Shown: positions 18,212-26,458, counted from the stretch's first letter. The stretch is 64,000 nt of DNA from JBGQMW01 sp963769845 (GCA_963769845.1 CAVYNL010000015.1:84640-148639), one strand, 5' to 3'. Numbers and translations: made by a program. The notes: generated from the letters alone by a model not told the origin.

Positions 18212-19513
18212 TTGGAAACAAGTCAGATTTCTCTGCCTCCTGATGAACTTCCGACTAAATGGTTCAACATTATTCCATATCTACCCGAGCCTCTGCCGCC
18301 GCCGAAAGAGCCTGAGAGTGGGCCTTCTCGGATGGATTTTCTTGGCAGAACAATGGTTCATGAGTGTCTGAAGCAGGAGATGTCGAATGACGCTTGGATT
18401 CCGATTCCTGAGGAGATTCGCGAGTTGTACATTCAGGCTGGTCGTCCTCGTCCACTCTACCGTGCCAGAAGATTGGAGGGACGTTTGGGGCTCAAGAAAG
18501 TGCGGCTCTACTACAAACGTGAAGACTTGTCTCCGACGGGTTCTCACAAGGTCAACACTGCGCTCGCGCAAGCATACTATGCTGCCAAGGAAGGAAAAAA
18601 GACTCTTGTTACCGAAACTGGGGCAGGGCAATGGGGCAGTGCTCTGGCATATTCCGCTGCGCTTATGGGGCTTGACTGCGTGGTCTTTTGGGTGCGCAAC
18701 GTCTTCGACTGGAAGACTGATCGACGGACACTAATAAGACTCTTGGGAGCAGAAGTGCATGCTTCCCCGAGCAAAGAAACAAATACTGGAAGAAAGCTCT
18801 TGGCGCAGAATCCAAACCATCCGGGCTCGCTAGGCATTGCCGTGTCCGAGGGCTTGGAATACGCTGAAAACCATGATGGTAGCGTCTACTGTCTTGGCTC
18901 GGTGTTGAACCATGTTCTCATACATCAGTCAATCATCGGTCTAGAGACCATCAAGCAGTTTGAACTAGTCGATGATTCGCCCGACTTAATTGTTGGCTGC
19001 CTTGGAGGAGGCTCCAACTTCGGGGGGATAGCCTTGCCCTTCGCTGGCGAGGTTCTGCAGAAAAAACGCAAGTGCGAGTTCCTTGCTTCCCAATCCGAAG
19101 CCGCACCAAACTTGGTGAGCGGAGAATACCGTTATGACTTTGGCGATGTTGCGGAGCACACGCCTCTGCTGAAAATGTACACGCTCGGACACAAGGCCGA
19201 ATTGAAACCCATAAGAGCGGACGGCTTGCGTTACCACGCGGCTGCACCCTTGATGAGCGCTCTTAAACACCACAAGCTTCTCAGAGCAGTGTCCTATCCT
19301 GCAGACGAAAAGGCAGTCTTCGAGGCGGCGAGGACTTTCATCCAAGCAGAAGGTTGGCTAATCGCACCAGAATCAGCCTACGCTGTCCGCGCAGGAATAG
19401 ACGAAGCATTGAAAGCTGAAAAATCCAACCAGGAAAAGGTAATCTGCATGAACATAAGTGGGCATGGTTTCCTGGACCTGGAGGCGTACAAGGAAAAACT
19501 CTCCATTGAGTGA
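18212..19513 (+). CDS. trpB2: Tryptophan synthase beta chain, TrpB2 type (copy 1)
   Basis: 433 aa from a TTG at 18212 with GGTGAT upstream. The proline-rich N-terminal extension (YLPEPLPPPKEPE) marks the TrpB2 class. PLP-binding Lys lies in GSHKVNTALAQAYY, the catalytic Glu in VTETGAGQWGSAL, and the phosphate-binding loop is CLGGGSNFGGIA. No trpA or other trp gene is beside it. TrpB2 enzymes make tryptophan from indole and, in studied cases, O-phosphoserine. Its 3' end is partly duplicated about 1.6 kb downstream. Confidence 0.93.
   Translation: METSQISLPPDELPTKWFNIIPYLPEPLPPPKEPESGPSRMDFLGRTMVHECLKQEMSNDAWIPIPEEIRELYIQAGRPRPLYRARRLEGRLGLKKVRLYYKREDLSPTGSHKVNTALAQAYYAAKEGKKTLVTETGAGQWGSALAYSAALMGLDCVVFWVRNVFDWKTDRRTLIRLLGAEVHASPSKETNTGRKLLAQNPNHPGSLGIAVSEGLEYAENHDGSVYCLGSVLNHVLIHQSIIGLETIKQFELVDDSPDLIVGCLGGGSNFGGIALPFAGEVLQKKRKCEFLASQSEAAPNLVSGEYRYDFGDVAEHTPLLKMYTLGHKAELKPIRADGLRYHAAAPLMSALKHHKLLRAVSYPADEKAVFEAARTFIQAEGWLIAPESAYAVRAGIDEALKAEKSNQEKVICMNISGHGFLDLEAYKEKLSIE
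19487..19503 (+). repeat. 17-bp direct repeat, left copy (inside trpB2 3' end)
   Basis: TACAAGGAAAAACTCTC occurs here, coding YKEKLS near the trpB2 C-terminus, and again at 21099-21115. Both copies run in the same coding frame to a stop (YKEKLSIE-stop here, YKEKLSIA-stop there), with synonymous differences just beyond the exact match. This is the pattern of an attachment site carried by an element that integrated at a gene 3' end. Confidence 0.7.
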
Positions 19514-19813
19514 GCCTACTACCTGACTTCCTTTTTCTATTTCTCTATTCTCTTGTTCCTTTTTTCTTAAGATCTACAACAAATCACGTGCAGGTGGTTC
19601 TTCCCTCTGTACTTCGATGAAAAACTTCTAAGGACTCCTTGAAATCTCCATGGTTGTCCATAGTCTATGTGGGAGATTGAGACCTTAATCAACGAGGAGG
19701 CTTTGTTGCTTGCTATGTTCTCGAGAAATGAAGAACAATCATGGAAGCCGAGAATCGGCAAACTCCAAAACTAAAGAGCGGGATTGGAGACTCTAATCAG
19801 TGTATGCTATCAA
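19514..19813. other. Intergenic, left edge of accessory island
   Basis: 300 bp between trpB2 and a convergent gene. The first 55 bp are pyrimidine and T rich. A minus-strand 64-codon frame (19567-19761) has no recognisable motif and is not called. Nothing else was seen. Confidence 0.4.
19527..19569 (+). terminator. T-rich terminator downstream of trpB2
   Basis: Repeated T runs (CTTTTTC, CTATTTC, CTTTTTTC) begin 14 bp after the trpB2 stop. Archaeal RNA polymerase terminates at such oligo-T stretches without a hairpin. Confidence 0.5.
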
Positions 19814-20641
19814 TCATTGAAGACTTTCAATGTATGAACTAACATAGTTTCTGAGATCTTCTAATCCTGCGATATCCTTCTTGATGTTGTTCCAAAGATC
19901 CAGTTTTCTACTTTTTATCAGTTCTTCGTTTGCTAAGCCTAGCCTAATTTGAATGAGGCGATTGTTGTCTATAGTCAGATTTGTCCATTGAATAACTGCC
20001 TCATCTAAAATCCATTTATCGTCAATATCGAGCTCAAGCACTCTTTGTAGACAGTTTAGTCGAAAATCTGTTAGAAAGTGCTTCTTCTTCCGTATGTATT
20101 CTTCCATTTGACTATCTATTGCTCTTGCCATGTTGATGTTTTGGTCTAGTTCAATTAGCAGAGCGTTCAGTGCTCTTCGCGTTTCGGTTTTCTCTATTTC
20201 CTTACGCTGGGCAAACTTGCTTCTCAAGTGCTCAATTTCTGAGCCGTCAAGAAAAACTACGTTGAAGTTCTTCTTCAGTGTTTTCTCAATAATCGTAATG
20301 GCATTGTCTGTATACTTCCCAGAACACACAATGTAGAGTTCATTCAAATAGAATTCTTGATCATTTGGCTTGTTCTTATATGGGACTGCAAATGCAACCT
20401 GAATTTGAGATACAATCTCGTTCACCAGTGTCGTGGACAAGCCCGCAATATCGCCCCATTTGACTTGTATTCCAACATTCACTCTCTGATTCAGAGGGTT
20501 AAAATAGGAAAAAGTGAAGTCTTTCCCGAATTCCGTGTTGCCGTGCCTATACCGCAAATTCTCAATATAATGAACCATCGTTTCAAAGAGTGGGTTCAAT
20601 ACCTTTTGGCAATATTCGATTTCTTCATGCTTTCTAGTCAA
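19814..20641 (-). CDS. Orphan nuclease-like protein of accessory island
   Basis: 275 aa in clearly AT-rich DNA, unlike the neighbouring genes. The N-terminal half has a beta-rich region with TEFGKDF followed by VGIQVKWGD, an arrangement like the D...(E/Q)xK active site of restriction-endonuclease-fold (Mrr-like) enzymes. The second half is helical and possibly coiled coil. The call rests on a weak motif. It lies between trpB2 and a type I restriction helicase fragment, so a defence-island remnant is likely. Confidence 0.5.
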   Translation of the reverse strand: MTRKHEEIEYCQKVLNPLFETMVHYIENLRYRHGNTEFGKDFTFSYFNPLNQRVNVGIQVKWGDIAGLSTTLVNEIVSQIQVAFAVPYKNKPNDQEFYLNELYIVCSGKYTDNAITIIEKTLKKNFNVVFLDGSEIEHLRSKFAQRKEIEKTETRRALNALLIELDQNINMARAIDSQMEEYIRKKKHFLTDFRLNCLQRVLELDIDDKWILDEAVIQWTNLTIDNNRLIQIRLGLANEELIKSRKLDLWNNIKKDIAGLEDLRNYVSSYIESLQ

Positions 20642-20725
20642 TGATAGGTCGCCACCACGTTACAACCTGTGTCTTGTCTGCACTGAATAACATTCAAACT
20701 TCTAAAAACGTTTGGGTTTGGGCTC

Positions 20726-20790
20726 GGGGGGGGGATAAAGTTTTATCTTTCTCTCTCAGACTAACTCTCTCTTACTCTCTCTCACTCTCT
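20726..20790. repeat. G-run plus CT-rich simple-sequence tract
   Basis: Nine consecutive G at 20726-20734 are followed, after GATAAAGTTTT, by an almost pure CTCTCT-type pyrimidine tract to 20790. This low complexity is unique in the window. It sits exactly where the restriction helicase fragment loses its 5' part. Polypurine/polypyrimidine DNA of this sort can adopt unusual structures and slips during replication. Confidence 0.8.
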
Positions 20791-20792
20791 AA

Positions 20793-21124
20793 AAACACAC
20801 AGCGCGCGCAAGTCCTGAAGACCTATGGAAGAGATATTTTGAATACAGGTTGAAAGGTGTCAAGATTCCTTCGAAGAGCCCTCTTGAGATTCCTTTGCCA
20901 GTGGAGAGGGGCAAAGAGCCTAGGTACTACCAAGAGGTTGCTGTCAGAAGTGTTGTTGAGGCTATTTTGAAGGGTAACAAACGTGTTTTGTTGACTATGG
21001 CTACTGGTACTGGTAAGACTCATGTTGCTTTTTGGACTGTTTGGAAATTGTATAATTCTGGTTTGACCAGACGAGTGTTGTATATTGCGCGCGCTAGATA
21101 CAAGGAAAAACTCTCAATAGCTTA
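20793..21124 (+). pseudogene. Fragment of type I restriction enzyme helicase subunit (HsdR)
   Basis: The frame opens after a TAA at 20790 and reads SPEDLWKRYFEYR, then PRYYQEVAVRSVVEAIL, the Walker A MATGTGKTHVAFW and RRVLYIA. This is the start of the HsdR helicase domain. The N-terminal nuclease and the rest of the helicase are missing. At 21099 the frame runs straight into the duplicated trpB2 end (YKEKLSIA-stop). A TTG at 20850 could give a 91-residue product, but it would not be an active enzyme. Confidence 0.8.
21099..21115 (+). repeat. 17-bp direct repeat, right copy
   Basis: Exact second copy of the 17-bp sequence found in the trpB2 3' end. Beyond the identity the reading continues TCA ATA GCT TAA against TCC ATT GAG TGA, so the encoded residues are nearly kept. 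It marks the right boundary of the roughly 1.6-kb AT-rich island, 13 bp before the end of pcm. Confidence 0.7.
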
Positions 21125-21127
21125 ATG

Positions 21128-21851
21128 TTAGAATGGGTGGCCGAAGCGTCCCGTCAACGGGACGAAGGCTACTCCGCCCAAGTTCTCCTGCTTTGTTTTT
21201 CCGTTTGGTGCCTTGACTATTTTGAGTAGGCTCTGAAAGAGTGAGATGTTTCCGACTGGGATCAGCATTATCCCGCCCTGTTTCAACTGTTCAACGAGCG
21301 GCGACGGTACACTGGGTGCAGCAGCTGTTACGAGTATTCTGTCATATGGCGCTTTGTCGGGATAGCCCATTGACCCGTCTCCGCTGATAATTGTTATACG
21401 GTCGCCGTAGCCGTTGTTCATGATGTTCTTTCGGGCAAAATCGGCTAAGCCCTGAACGATCTCCAGCGTGTACACGTGTCCCCACTCGCTTCGGGGCGCA
21501 GTGTTCAGTGCGATGAGCTCGGCTATGGTGGCCGCGTGCCAGCCTGAACCTGCTCCGACCTCTAGGACTTTGAGACCGACTTCTAGCTGCAGGGCTTCAT
21601 TCATTATCGAAACCATGTTTCGCCTAGCCGGCAACAGCGTGCCTGCTATGTGGCGCCGAAGCCGTCTGCCCGAAGCCGATCGGAAGAGGGGAATCCACTG
21701 CGCTGTGTGCTCGCATGTTCTCAGGGAGGAACTTCTCTCTGGACACCTTGCGCATCGTCTCAATAACCCTGGGAGACCGCAGTGTGCCTTCCCTGACCAG
21801 GCCTTGAATCAGTTTTTCCCAACCGTTGCCTTCCACTGACAGCACCAACAA
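21128..21851 (-). CDS. pcm: Protein-L-isoaspartate O-methyltransferase, interrupted by 31-nt candidate intron
   Basis: Two frames make one protein. The upstream part (21851 to 21650) reads GWEKLIQGLVREGTLRSP through PIGFGQTASAP. The downstream part (21618 to 21128) reads MVSIMNEALQLEVG, motif I VLEVGAGSGWHAA, and ends LTGRFGHPF. Removing 21619-21649 joins them in frame as SAPHMVSIM, matching Pcm proteins. The joined product is about 225-230 aa, normal for the family; start is a TTG or GTG between 21851 and 21836. It repairs isoaspartyl residues with SAM. Without removal the protein would stop at 21624, before the methyltransferase domain. Confidence 0.85.
21619..21649 (-). other. Candidate archaeal mRNA intron with bulge-helix-bulge fold in pcm
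   Basis: On the minus strand CGCC (21655-21652) pairs with GGCG (21624-21621), giving a 4-bp central helix. It is flanked by two 3-nt bulges, ACA (21651-21649) and AAA (21620-21618). An inner stem follows: TAGC/GCTA, one A-G mismatch, then GGCA/TGCC, with a 6-nt loop. Cutting after the second base of each bulge removes exactly 31 nt and yields codons GCG CCA CAC ATG (A-P-H-M). The outer helix is weak, with one visible G-C pair. This fits the substrate of the archaeal tRNA splicing endonuclease; splicing itself is inferred. Confidence 0.65.
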
Positions 21852-22021
21852 AAGCTATGATGAGGTCAGCTATTAACACATTTGCATTTGAGAATAATAT
21901 GTAGAATAAGAAACCGGACTACGTTGAACTTTTGCTGCTCTTCGACGTGGAATCTTGCGCAGTCAACCATTTAAACGTGAAGAGGATAGTCTAGTTCAAC
22001 TGCAGTCGAAGCGGTGCCGTT

Positions 22022-22462
22022 TTGGCAAGTGAAGAGAAGGGCGGTTCCGGTGCGGAAGAGCTGAGTAAGAAGCTTGACCAGATACTTCACCGACTAGACT
22101 TTCTTGAACAGCTTATCCTTGACAAGCCAGAGTACGAGGGTCTAGCCGCTTCTCTTCGGCTCACGCGAATGGGCATAGGCATGTACGGTGAACCGTTAAA
22201 GATCGCTGCGCGCCTGAAGAACGCTGAGAAGTACCTGCATCAGAAGCCAATCGCTCAGGATGACATTTCAAGATGCATAGTCCAAGCCTTGGCCGTCAAG
22301 GGTCCGCTGAATGTTTCAGCGATCACCCGACAGGTTGCGGCGATGAGGGGAAAGTCGAGCAGACGCATCGTCCGCGACAGGGTGAAAACGCTCCTGCAAC
22401 AAGGGGTTCTGCTGAAAGCAAACGGCAGGGTCCCCGCGTATGACTTGGCTGAAAAGGGCTGA
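22022..22462 (+). CDS. Coiled-coil plus winged-helix-like protein
   Basis: 146 aa from a TTG at 22022. An N-terminal amphipathic helix (LSKKLDQILHRLDFLEQLIL) suggests a dimerising coiled coil. The C-terminal half (IVQALAVKGPLNVSAITRQV, SSRRIVRDRVKTLLQQGVLL, then a short strand) has the helix-helix-wing order of a winged-helix DNA-binding domain. It is probably a transcriptional regulator; no family was recognised. A run of small genes follows on the same strand. Confidence 0.6.
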   Translation: MASEEKGGSGAEELSKKLDQILHRLDFLEQLILDKPEYEGLAASLRLTRMGIGMYGEPLKIAARLKNAEKYLHQKPIAQDDISRCIVQALAVKGPLNVSAITRQVAAMRGKSSRRIVRDRVKTLLQQGVLLKANGRVPAYDLAEKG

Positions 22463-22537
22463 CCACCCGGCTGGTCACTTTTGCACAGAATACCTAACTA
22501 CTGTGACCAGTCCATTATGTGTTTGGAGGTTGAAAAA

Positions 22538-22720
22538 ATGCAACTTGGATATTTACGTCGTACGAACCGAAAGCATAATCTGCTTTTCAACGTATACAAC
22601 ACATCTTTCACCGCGGTAGAAACATACTGTCAGACTGTTTCAGAGCCGAAAGCTGAAAACCGCAAGCAAGCAGCCAAAGCCGTAGCGGTTTCAGAACGGT
22701 TACACCTGAACCTAAGCTGA
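22538..22720 (+). CDS. Small basic protein, unknown
   Basis: 60 aa from the ATG at 22538, which has a strong GGAGGT 8 nt upstream. It begins MQLGYLRRTNRKHN and ends with an Ala/Glu/Lys-rich helix (KQAAKAVAVSERLHLNLS). No family recognised. The Shine-Dalgarno sequence and the position just ahead of another well-signalled small gene support it. Confidence 0.45.
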   Translation: MQLGYLRRTNRKHNLLFNVYNTSFTAVETYCQTVSEPKAENRKQAAKAVAVSERLHLNLS

Positions 22721-22739
22721 GCAGAGGGAGGTGAAAAAC

Positions 22740-23123
22740 ATGGTTGACGAAGAAAAGAAAAGTGAAAAGCACGGACCTGAGGAACTGAAGGAAGTGTTGA
22801 GCGTCGTCTCAGCCGAAGTTCCGGGCATGATCAAGAGCATACTGGCCTCGGTCTTCTCAGAGGAAGCGGGAAAGAACATGGGAAAAGCTGCTGCCGCGTA
22901 CTATAAGGAGCTCAAGAACGGCGGGTTGCCCGAGACGGTGGCTGTCAAGATGACTGAAGACTACATGAAGACCTTCACCAGCATTGGCGACATGCTCAAG
23001 GGCGTCAGCAAGCATGGAGCGGGCGACGAGATGGGCAAAGAACTCGAAAAGACGATCCGCTTGAAAGTCCAGGAGAAGATGCACGACAAGGAAGAGGATG
23101 AAGATGATGAGGAAGAGGAATAA
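22740..23123 (+). CDS. Small helical protein with acidic tail
   Basis: 127 aa from the ATG at 22740 with GGGAGGTG 7 nt upstream. It is mostly helical (YYKELKNGGLPETVAVKMTE, DMLKGVSKHG) and ends in a strongly acidic tail of Glu and Asp. The central YKELKNGGLPETVA to IGDMLKG stretch resembles FEKQLMMEGMSKADA to ITGMLKQ in the next protein, so the two may be paralogues. Function unknown. Confidence 0.65.
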   Translation: MVDEEKKSEKHGPEELKEVLSVVSAEVPGMIKSILASVFSEEAGKNMGKAAAAYYKELKNGGLPETVAVKMTEDYMKTFTSIGDMLKGVSKHGAGDEMGKELEKTIRLKVQEKMHDKEEDEDDEEEE

Positions 23124-23150
23124 GCCTCCTCTACCACACTTTGCTGAAGG

Positions 23151-23423
23151 ATGACCTGTATGAGCGCGGGTTCAGTCATGACGACTGTGGTCAAGTCTTC
23201 TCCGTACTTGGCGCGCATGTCTATGGACCTTTTCTGGATGTACATCACCCTGGGCCGTCGCGTGCGGAAGACAAGAAAAATCTTCGAGAAGCAGCTCATG
23301 ATGGAGGGCATGTCCAAAGCCGATGCAAAACGGCTCAGCGCCTGCTTTGAAGACCTCAAGAACAACATCACGGGCATGCTGAAACAAGGAGTCACAGGCA
23401 GCTTCAGACAGCGACGGAGCTAG
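23151..23423 (+). CDS. Small helical protein, possible paralogue of the upstream gene
   Basis: 90 aa (or 87 aa from the ATG at 23160, which has AAGG at a better distance). A hydrophobic helix (SMDLFWMYITL) is followed by basic residues and the helical hairpin FEKQLMMEGMSKADAKRL, ending ITGMLKQGVTG. The arrangement echoes the preceding gene. Its stop overlaps the end of the convergent gene by 4 bp. Function unknown. Confidence 0.6.
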   Translation: MTCMSAGSVMTTVVKSSPYLARMSMDLFWMYITLGRRVRKTRKIFEKQLMMEGMSKADAKRLSACFEDLKNNITGMLKQGVTGSFRQRRS

Positions 23424-24424
23424 ATTTGTCTTTCAGAATCCCTGTTTGTGCAGAACCTTCTGAGCACGCGGCAGATTGCCAAGCATATCCACAAGTTCAG
23501 ACCCTTGTCCTTTCCTCTGAGCATGGACACGTTCCACAGACCGCTTTTTTCCTGTTCGTCAACAAACCATTCAATTGCGTTCTTGATTTGCGGGTCCTCC
23601 ATCTTGAACCCTAACAGGGACAGAGAATCGAGCGAAGACAGCAGGTCTGTGAACCAGAAGGGATAGGAGAATTTTGTCCAGAAATCGACCGTTGCTCGGT
23701 CAGGATACACATCTCGCTTGAAGAACCGCGAAGCTAGCAGCCTTCCAGCTGCTCTTGCTTCCTTCGAGTTGTGGTATTTGTTGTGGGCTGCGAAGGCGCG
23801 GAGCACGACGCCTGTTACCATGTGTGAGAACGGTTTGGTCAGGTCAGGTTGCACGGTTTCCGCGGAAAGAAGCGCAACGGTGATCTTTATGTTTCTGGTT
23901 CGGCTTGCGATCGCCCATCCATCATCATTCTGCCTGATAGAAAGCAGCCAATGGAAACCTTTCTCTATGTGCGGGTCGTTCTCGTAGCCGGCTTTTATGA
24001 GAAGCTCCATTATTGCGCCAGTATAATTCGGGGAGTATTGGGTTCCGTATATTCCTCTGAAGTCTCCTTCTTCGGTTTGAAACCTGAACAGGAAGTCCGC
24101 AGCCTTTCGTATGACAGGGTGCCTCCTGTTGAAGCCGTGCTTCTCCACGAGTTCGCCTAGGATTCGGTATGTTTCAAGTTGGTTGTAGTTCTGCTGCGAA
24201 CGGATGTCCGGTTTTCCGCCATGATATTTCCATGAACCGTCTGACTGCTGCCTCTCAACCGCCTTAACGGCGGAGGGTAATTCCCACAGAGTCTCCACGG
24301 ATTCGCTCTTCTCTTCTTGAAGGTCATGCTTCGTGAAGAACACGATCGCCTGGTTTCTTGAGGAAAGAAGTTTGGGCAACGGGTCGTATCTGAGGAGGCT
24401 CTGCCATTTCTCCAAGCCTTTCAC
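23420..24424 (-). CDS. Prenyltransferase/squalene-oxidase-repeat protein
   Basis: 334 aa. Several alpha-alpha barrel repeats are visible: KAVERQQSDGSWKY, DFLFRFQTEEGDFRGIYG, HWLLSIRQNDDGWAI and EWFVDEQEKSGLWNV. This is the toroid fold of terpene cyclases and protein prenyltransferases. No DxDD catalytic motif is seen, so an enzymatic role is doubtful. Similar archaeal proteins are uncharacterised. Confidence 0.75.
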   Translation of the reverse strand: MKGLEKWQSLLRYDPLPKLLSSRNQAIVFFTKHDLQEEKSESVETLWELPSAVKAVERQQSDGSWKYHGGKPDIRSQQNYNQLETYRILGELVEKHGFNRRHPVIRKAADFLFRFQTEEGDFRGIYGTQYSPNYTGAIMELLIKAGYENDPHIEKGFHWLLSIRQNDDGWAIASRTRNIKITVALLSAETVQPDLTKPFSHMVTGVVLRAFAAHNKYHNSKEARAAGRLLASRFFKRDVYPDRATVDFWTKFSYPFWFTDLLSSLDSLSLLGFKMEDPQIKNAIEWFVDEQEKSGLWNVSMLRGKDKGLNLWICLAICRVLRRFCTNRDSERQI

Positions 24425-24470
24425 CGAAAGAAGGGTTGTTCCCAGCAGTCTATGATGTTGTTTTGCCCGT

Positions 24471-26300
24471 CTATTTCACGGTCACGCATTTTGCGAGGTT
24501 TCTGGGCATGTCGGGGTTGTATCCCCTGTCCACGGCCATGTAGTACGCGAGCATCTGCAGCGGCACGATGAAGGCTATGGGCGACAGCACTTCGGGTATG
24601 CCCTTCGGCACTTCAACGTAGTCGTCCGCCAGACTCTTGATTTCCTCATCGCCCTCTTCCACGACGGCGATTATCGCGGCTCCTCGGGCTTTCATTTCCA
24701 TGATGTTGCCTATCAGCGTCTTGTGCGTGTCGTCCTTTGGACAGACGAACACGACTGGGAAACCTGGCTCAACGAGGCTTATGGGGCCGTGCTTGCTTTC
24801 TCCCGCAGGAAAGGCTATTGCAGGGGCGTAGGCTATTTCCATGAGTTTCAATCTGCCTTCAAACGCGGTTGCTGTGCTGATGCCGCGGCCGAGGAAGAAG
24901 AACGTTTTCTTGCCCTTGTACTTCTCTGCGATCTGTTTCATTTTCTCTTCCTGCGTGTCAATAATGGTCTCAACAGTTTCGGGCAGTTTGCACAGTCTTT
25001 CTGCTAGATAGTCCATCTCGTCCTGCGATACCTTGCCCCTTTTCTTGGCCAAGCGCAGAGCCAGCTGGGCCAGGACTGAGAGTTGCGATGTGAACGTCTT
25101 CGTTGCTGCTACGCCGATCTCTGGTCCTGACTGTTGGCCGATATAGACTCGTGCAACTCTTGTGAGGGTGGAGCCGATGGTGTTCGTTAGGCCGAGGATC
25201 GTTGCTGCCCTTTGCCTGGAAGCGTTCACGGCTGCCAGCGTGTCGGCTGTTTCGCCTGACTGGCTCACGGCCAGTATCGTGCTTTCGATGTTAACGGATT
25301 TTCCGTGCTGTTCAATGAACTCTGAAGCGATGACTGGATAGGTGGGTAGAAAAGCGAGCTTGGAGAACATGTACGACGCGGCTAAACAGGCGTGGTACGA
25401 TGTCCCGCAGGCGACTAGGTAGACCTCGCGGGCTCGGTCGAGGAACGTTGCCATCAAGTCAGCGTAGTGTTCTTGCGCTCTGAGCGTGTTCCTGAGGCAT
25501 TCCGCCTGTTCATGGATCTCCTTGATCATGAAGTGCGGGTACCCCTGCTTGACGGCCATCTCAGGCGTCCAAGAAATGACCTGGGGCTCCCGGGTTACGG
25601 GTTTGCCGTCCGCGATCTTTTTGATCTCCACGCCTTGGGAGGAGAGCACGACCAGCTCGCCGTCGTCCACGATTATCGCCTTGTTGGTCAACGGCAAGAA
25701 CGCCGGAATGTCTGAAGCAAAGTAGACGGCGCCGTCGTTGACGCCGATGACGAGCGGGCTTTCTTTCCTCGCGCACACTATCCTGTCGGGCTCGTTGGCT
25801 GAGATGACCGCAATCGCATATGACCCGTCGAGCTTTTTCGTGGCATCTAGCACGGCGTCCGCGAGGTTTAGAGAAGGGTTACTCTTCAAAGTCTCCTCGA
25901 TGAGGTGTGGAATGACCTCGGTGTCGGTTCTTGATTTGAAGGCGTGTCCTTTGTTTTCGAGTTCCTGTTTCAGCTCTGAAAAGTTTTCGATGATGCCGTT
26001 GTGCACGACGGCGATTTGTCCACTGCAGTCAGTGTGGGGGTGAGCGTTCACCTGCAGCGGTGCGCCGTGCGTCGCCCATCTCGTGTGGCCTATGCCTAGG
26101 CTTCCGGGCAGATTGTCCAGGTTTAGCACTTTGTGAACGTCGTCGATTTTTCCCTGGTCTTTCTTCATGTACAGCTTGCCCTCGTACAACGTTACTTCGC
26201 CGACCGAGTCGTAGCCTCTATATTCAAGCCTCTTTAGGGCCGCGTGTATCAGTGGCGCTGCGTTTCCTTCTTTGAGGATGCAACCGAATATTCCGCACAT
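24471..26300 (-). CDS. glmS: Glutamine--fructose-6-phosphate aminotransferase (isomerizing)
   Basis: 609 aa. The N-terminal amidotransferase starts MCGIFGC with the nucleophile Cys-2 and contains GIGHTRWATHG and HPHTDCSGQIAVVHNGIIEN. Two SIS sugar-isomerase domains follow (LVACGTSYHACLA, LAVSQSGETADT, FFLGRGISTATAFEG). The C-terminus PRNLAKCVTVK is the standard ending. It makes glucosamine-6-phosphate for cell-surface glycans. Confidence 0.97.
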   Translation of the reverse strand: MCGIFGCILKEGNAAPLIHAALKRLEYRGYDSVGEVTLYEGKLYMKKDQGKIDDVHKVLNLDNLPGSLGIGHTRWATHGAPLQVNAHPHTDCSGQIAVVHNGIIENFSELKQELENKGHAFKSRTDTEVIPHLIEETLKSNPSLNLADAVLDATKKLDGSYAIAVISANEPDRIVCARKESPLVIGVNDGAVYFASDIPAFLPLTNKAIIVDDGELVVLSSQGVEIKKIADGKPVTREPQVISWTPEMAVKQGYPHFMIKEIHEQAECLRNTLRAQEHYADLMATFLDRAREVYLVACGTSYHACLAASYMFSKLAFLPTYPVIASEFIEQHGKSVNIESTILAVSQSGETADTLAAVNASRQRAATILGLTNTIGSTLTRVARVYIGQQSGPEIGVAATKTFTSQLSVLAQLALRLAKKRGKVSQDEMDYLAERLCKLPETVETIIDTQEEKMKQIAEKYKGKKTFFFLGRGISTATAFEGRLKLMEIAYAPAIAFPAGESKHGPISLVEPGFPVVFVCPKDDTHKTLIGNIMEMKARGAAIIAVVEEGDEEIKSLADDYVEVPKGIPEVLSPIAFIVPLQMLAYYMAVDRGYNPDMPRNLAKCVTVK

Positions 26301-26458
26301 CTCTAAGCCTCGTCAATATTTCCTTGTAAGCGCAATTGAAAGCTGGGTTTGCTAATAAGCATTTTTAGTAGAAAACTATTAGTTCTATCAATGGTTTTCA
26401 ACCGTTATCCATGCTTCTAAGCAGTTGCGGCTTGGAACCGTTGCCGTTTCGAGTCGAG

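Noticed and set aside
19567..19761. A 64-codon minus-strand frame between trpB2 and the nuclease-like gene
   Set aside because: No ribosome site, motif or recognisable fold; lies in a T-rich stretch.
21619..21649. Treating pcm as a simple frameshift pseudogene
   Set aside because: The disruption is not one base but a structured 31-nt insert. Its removal restores the frame and a conserved motif, and both parts remain well preserved.
21619..21649. Programmed ribosomal bypassing over the 31 nt
   Set aside because: Short repeated CAT/ACAT flanks would allow it, but the precise helix-bulge geometry fits splicing endonuclease better. It is kept only as a second choice.
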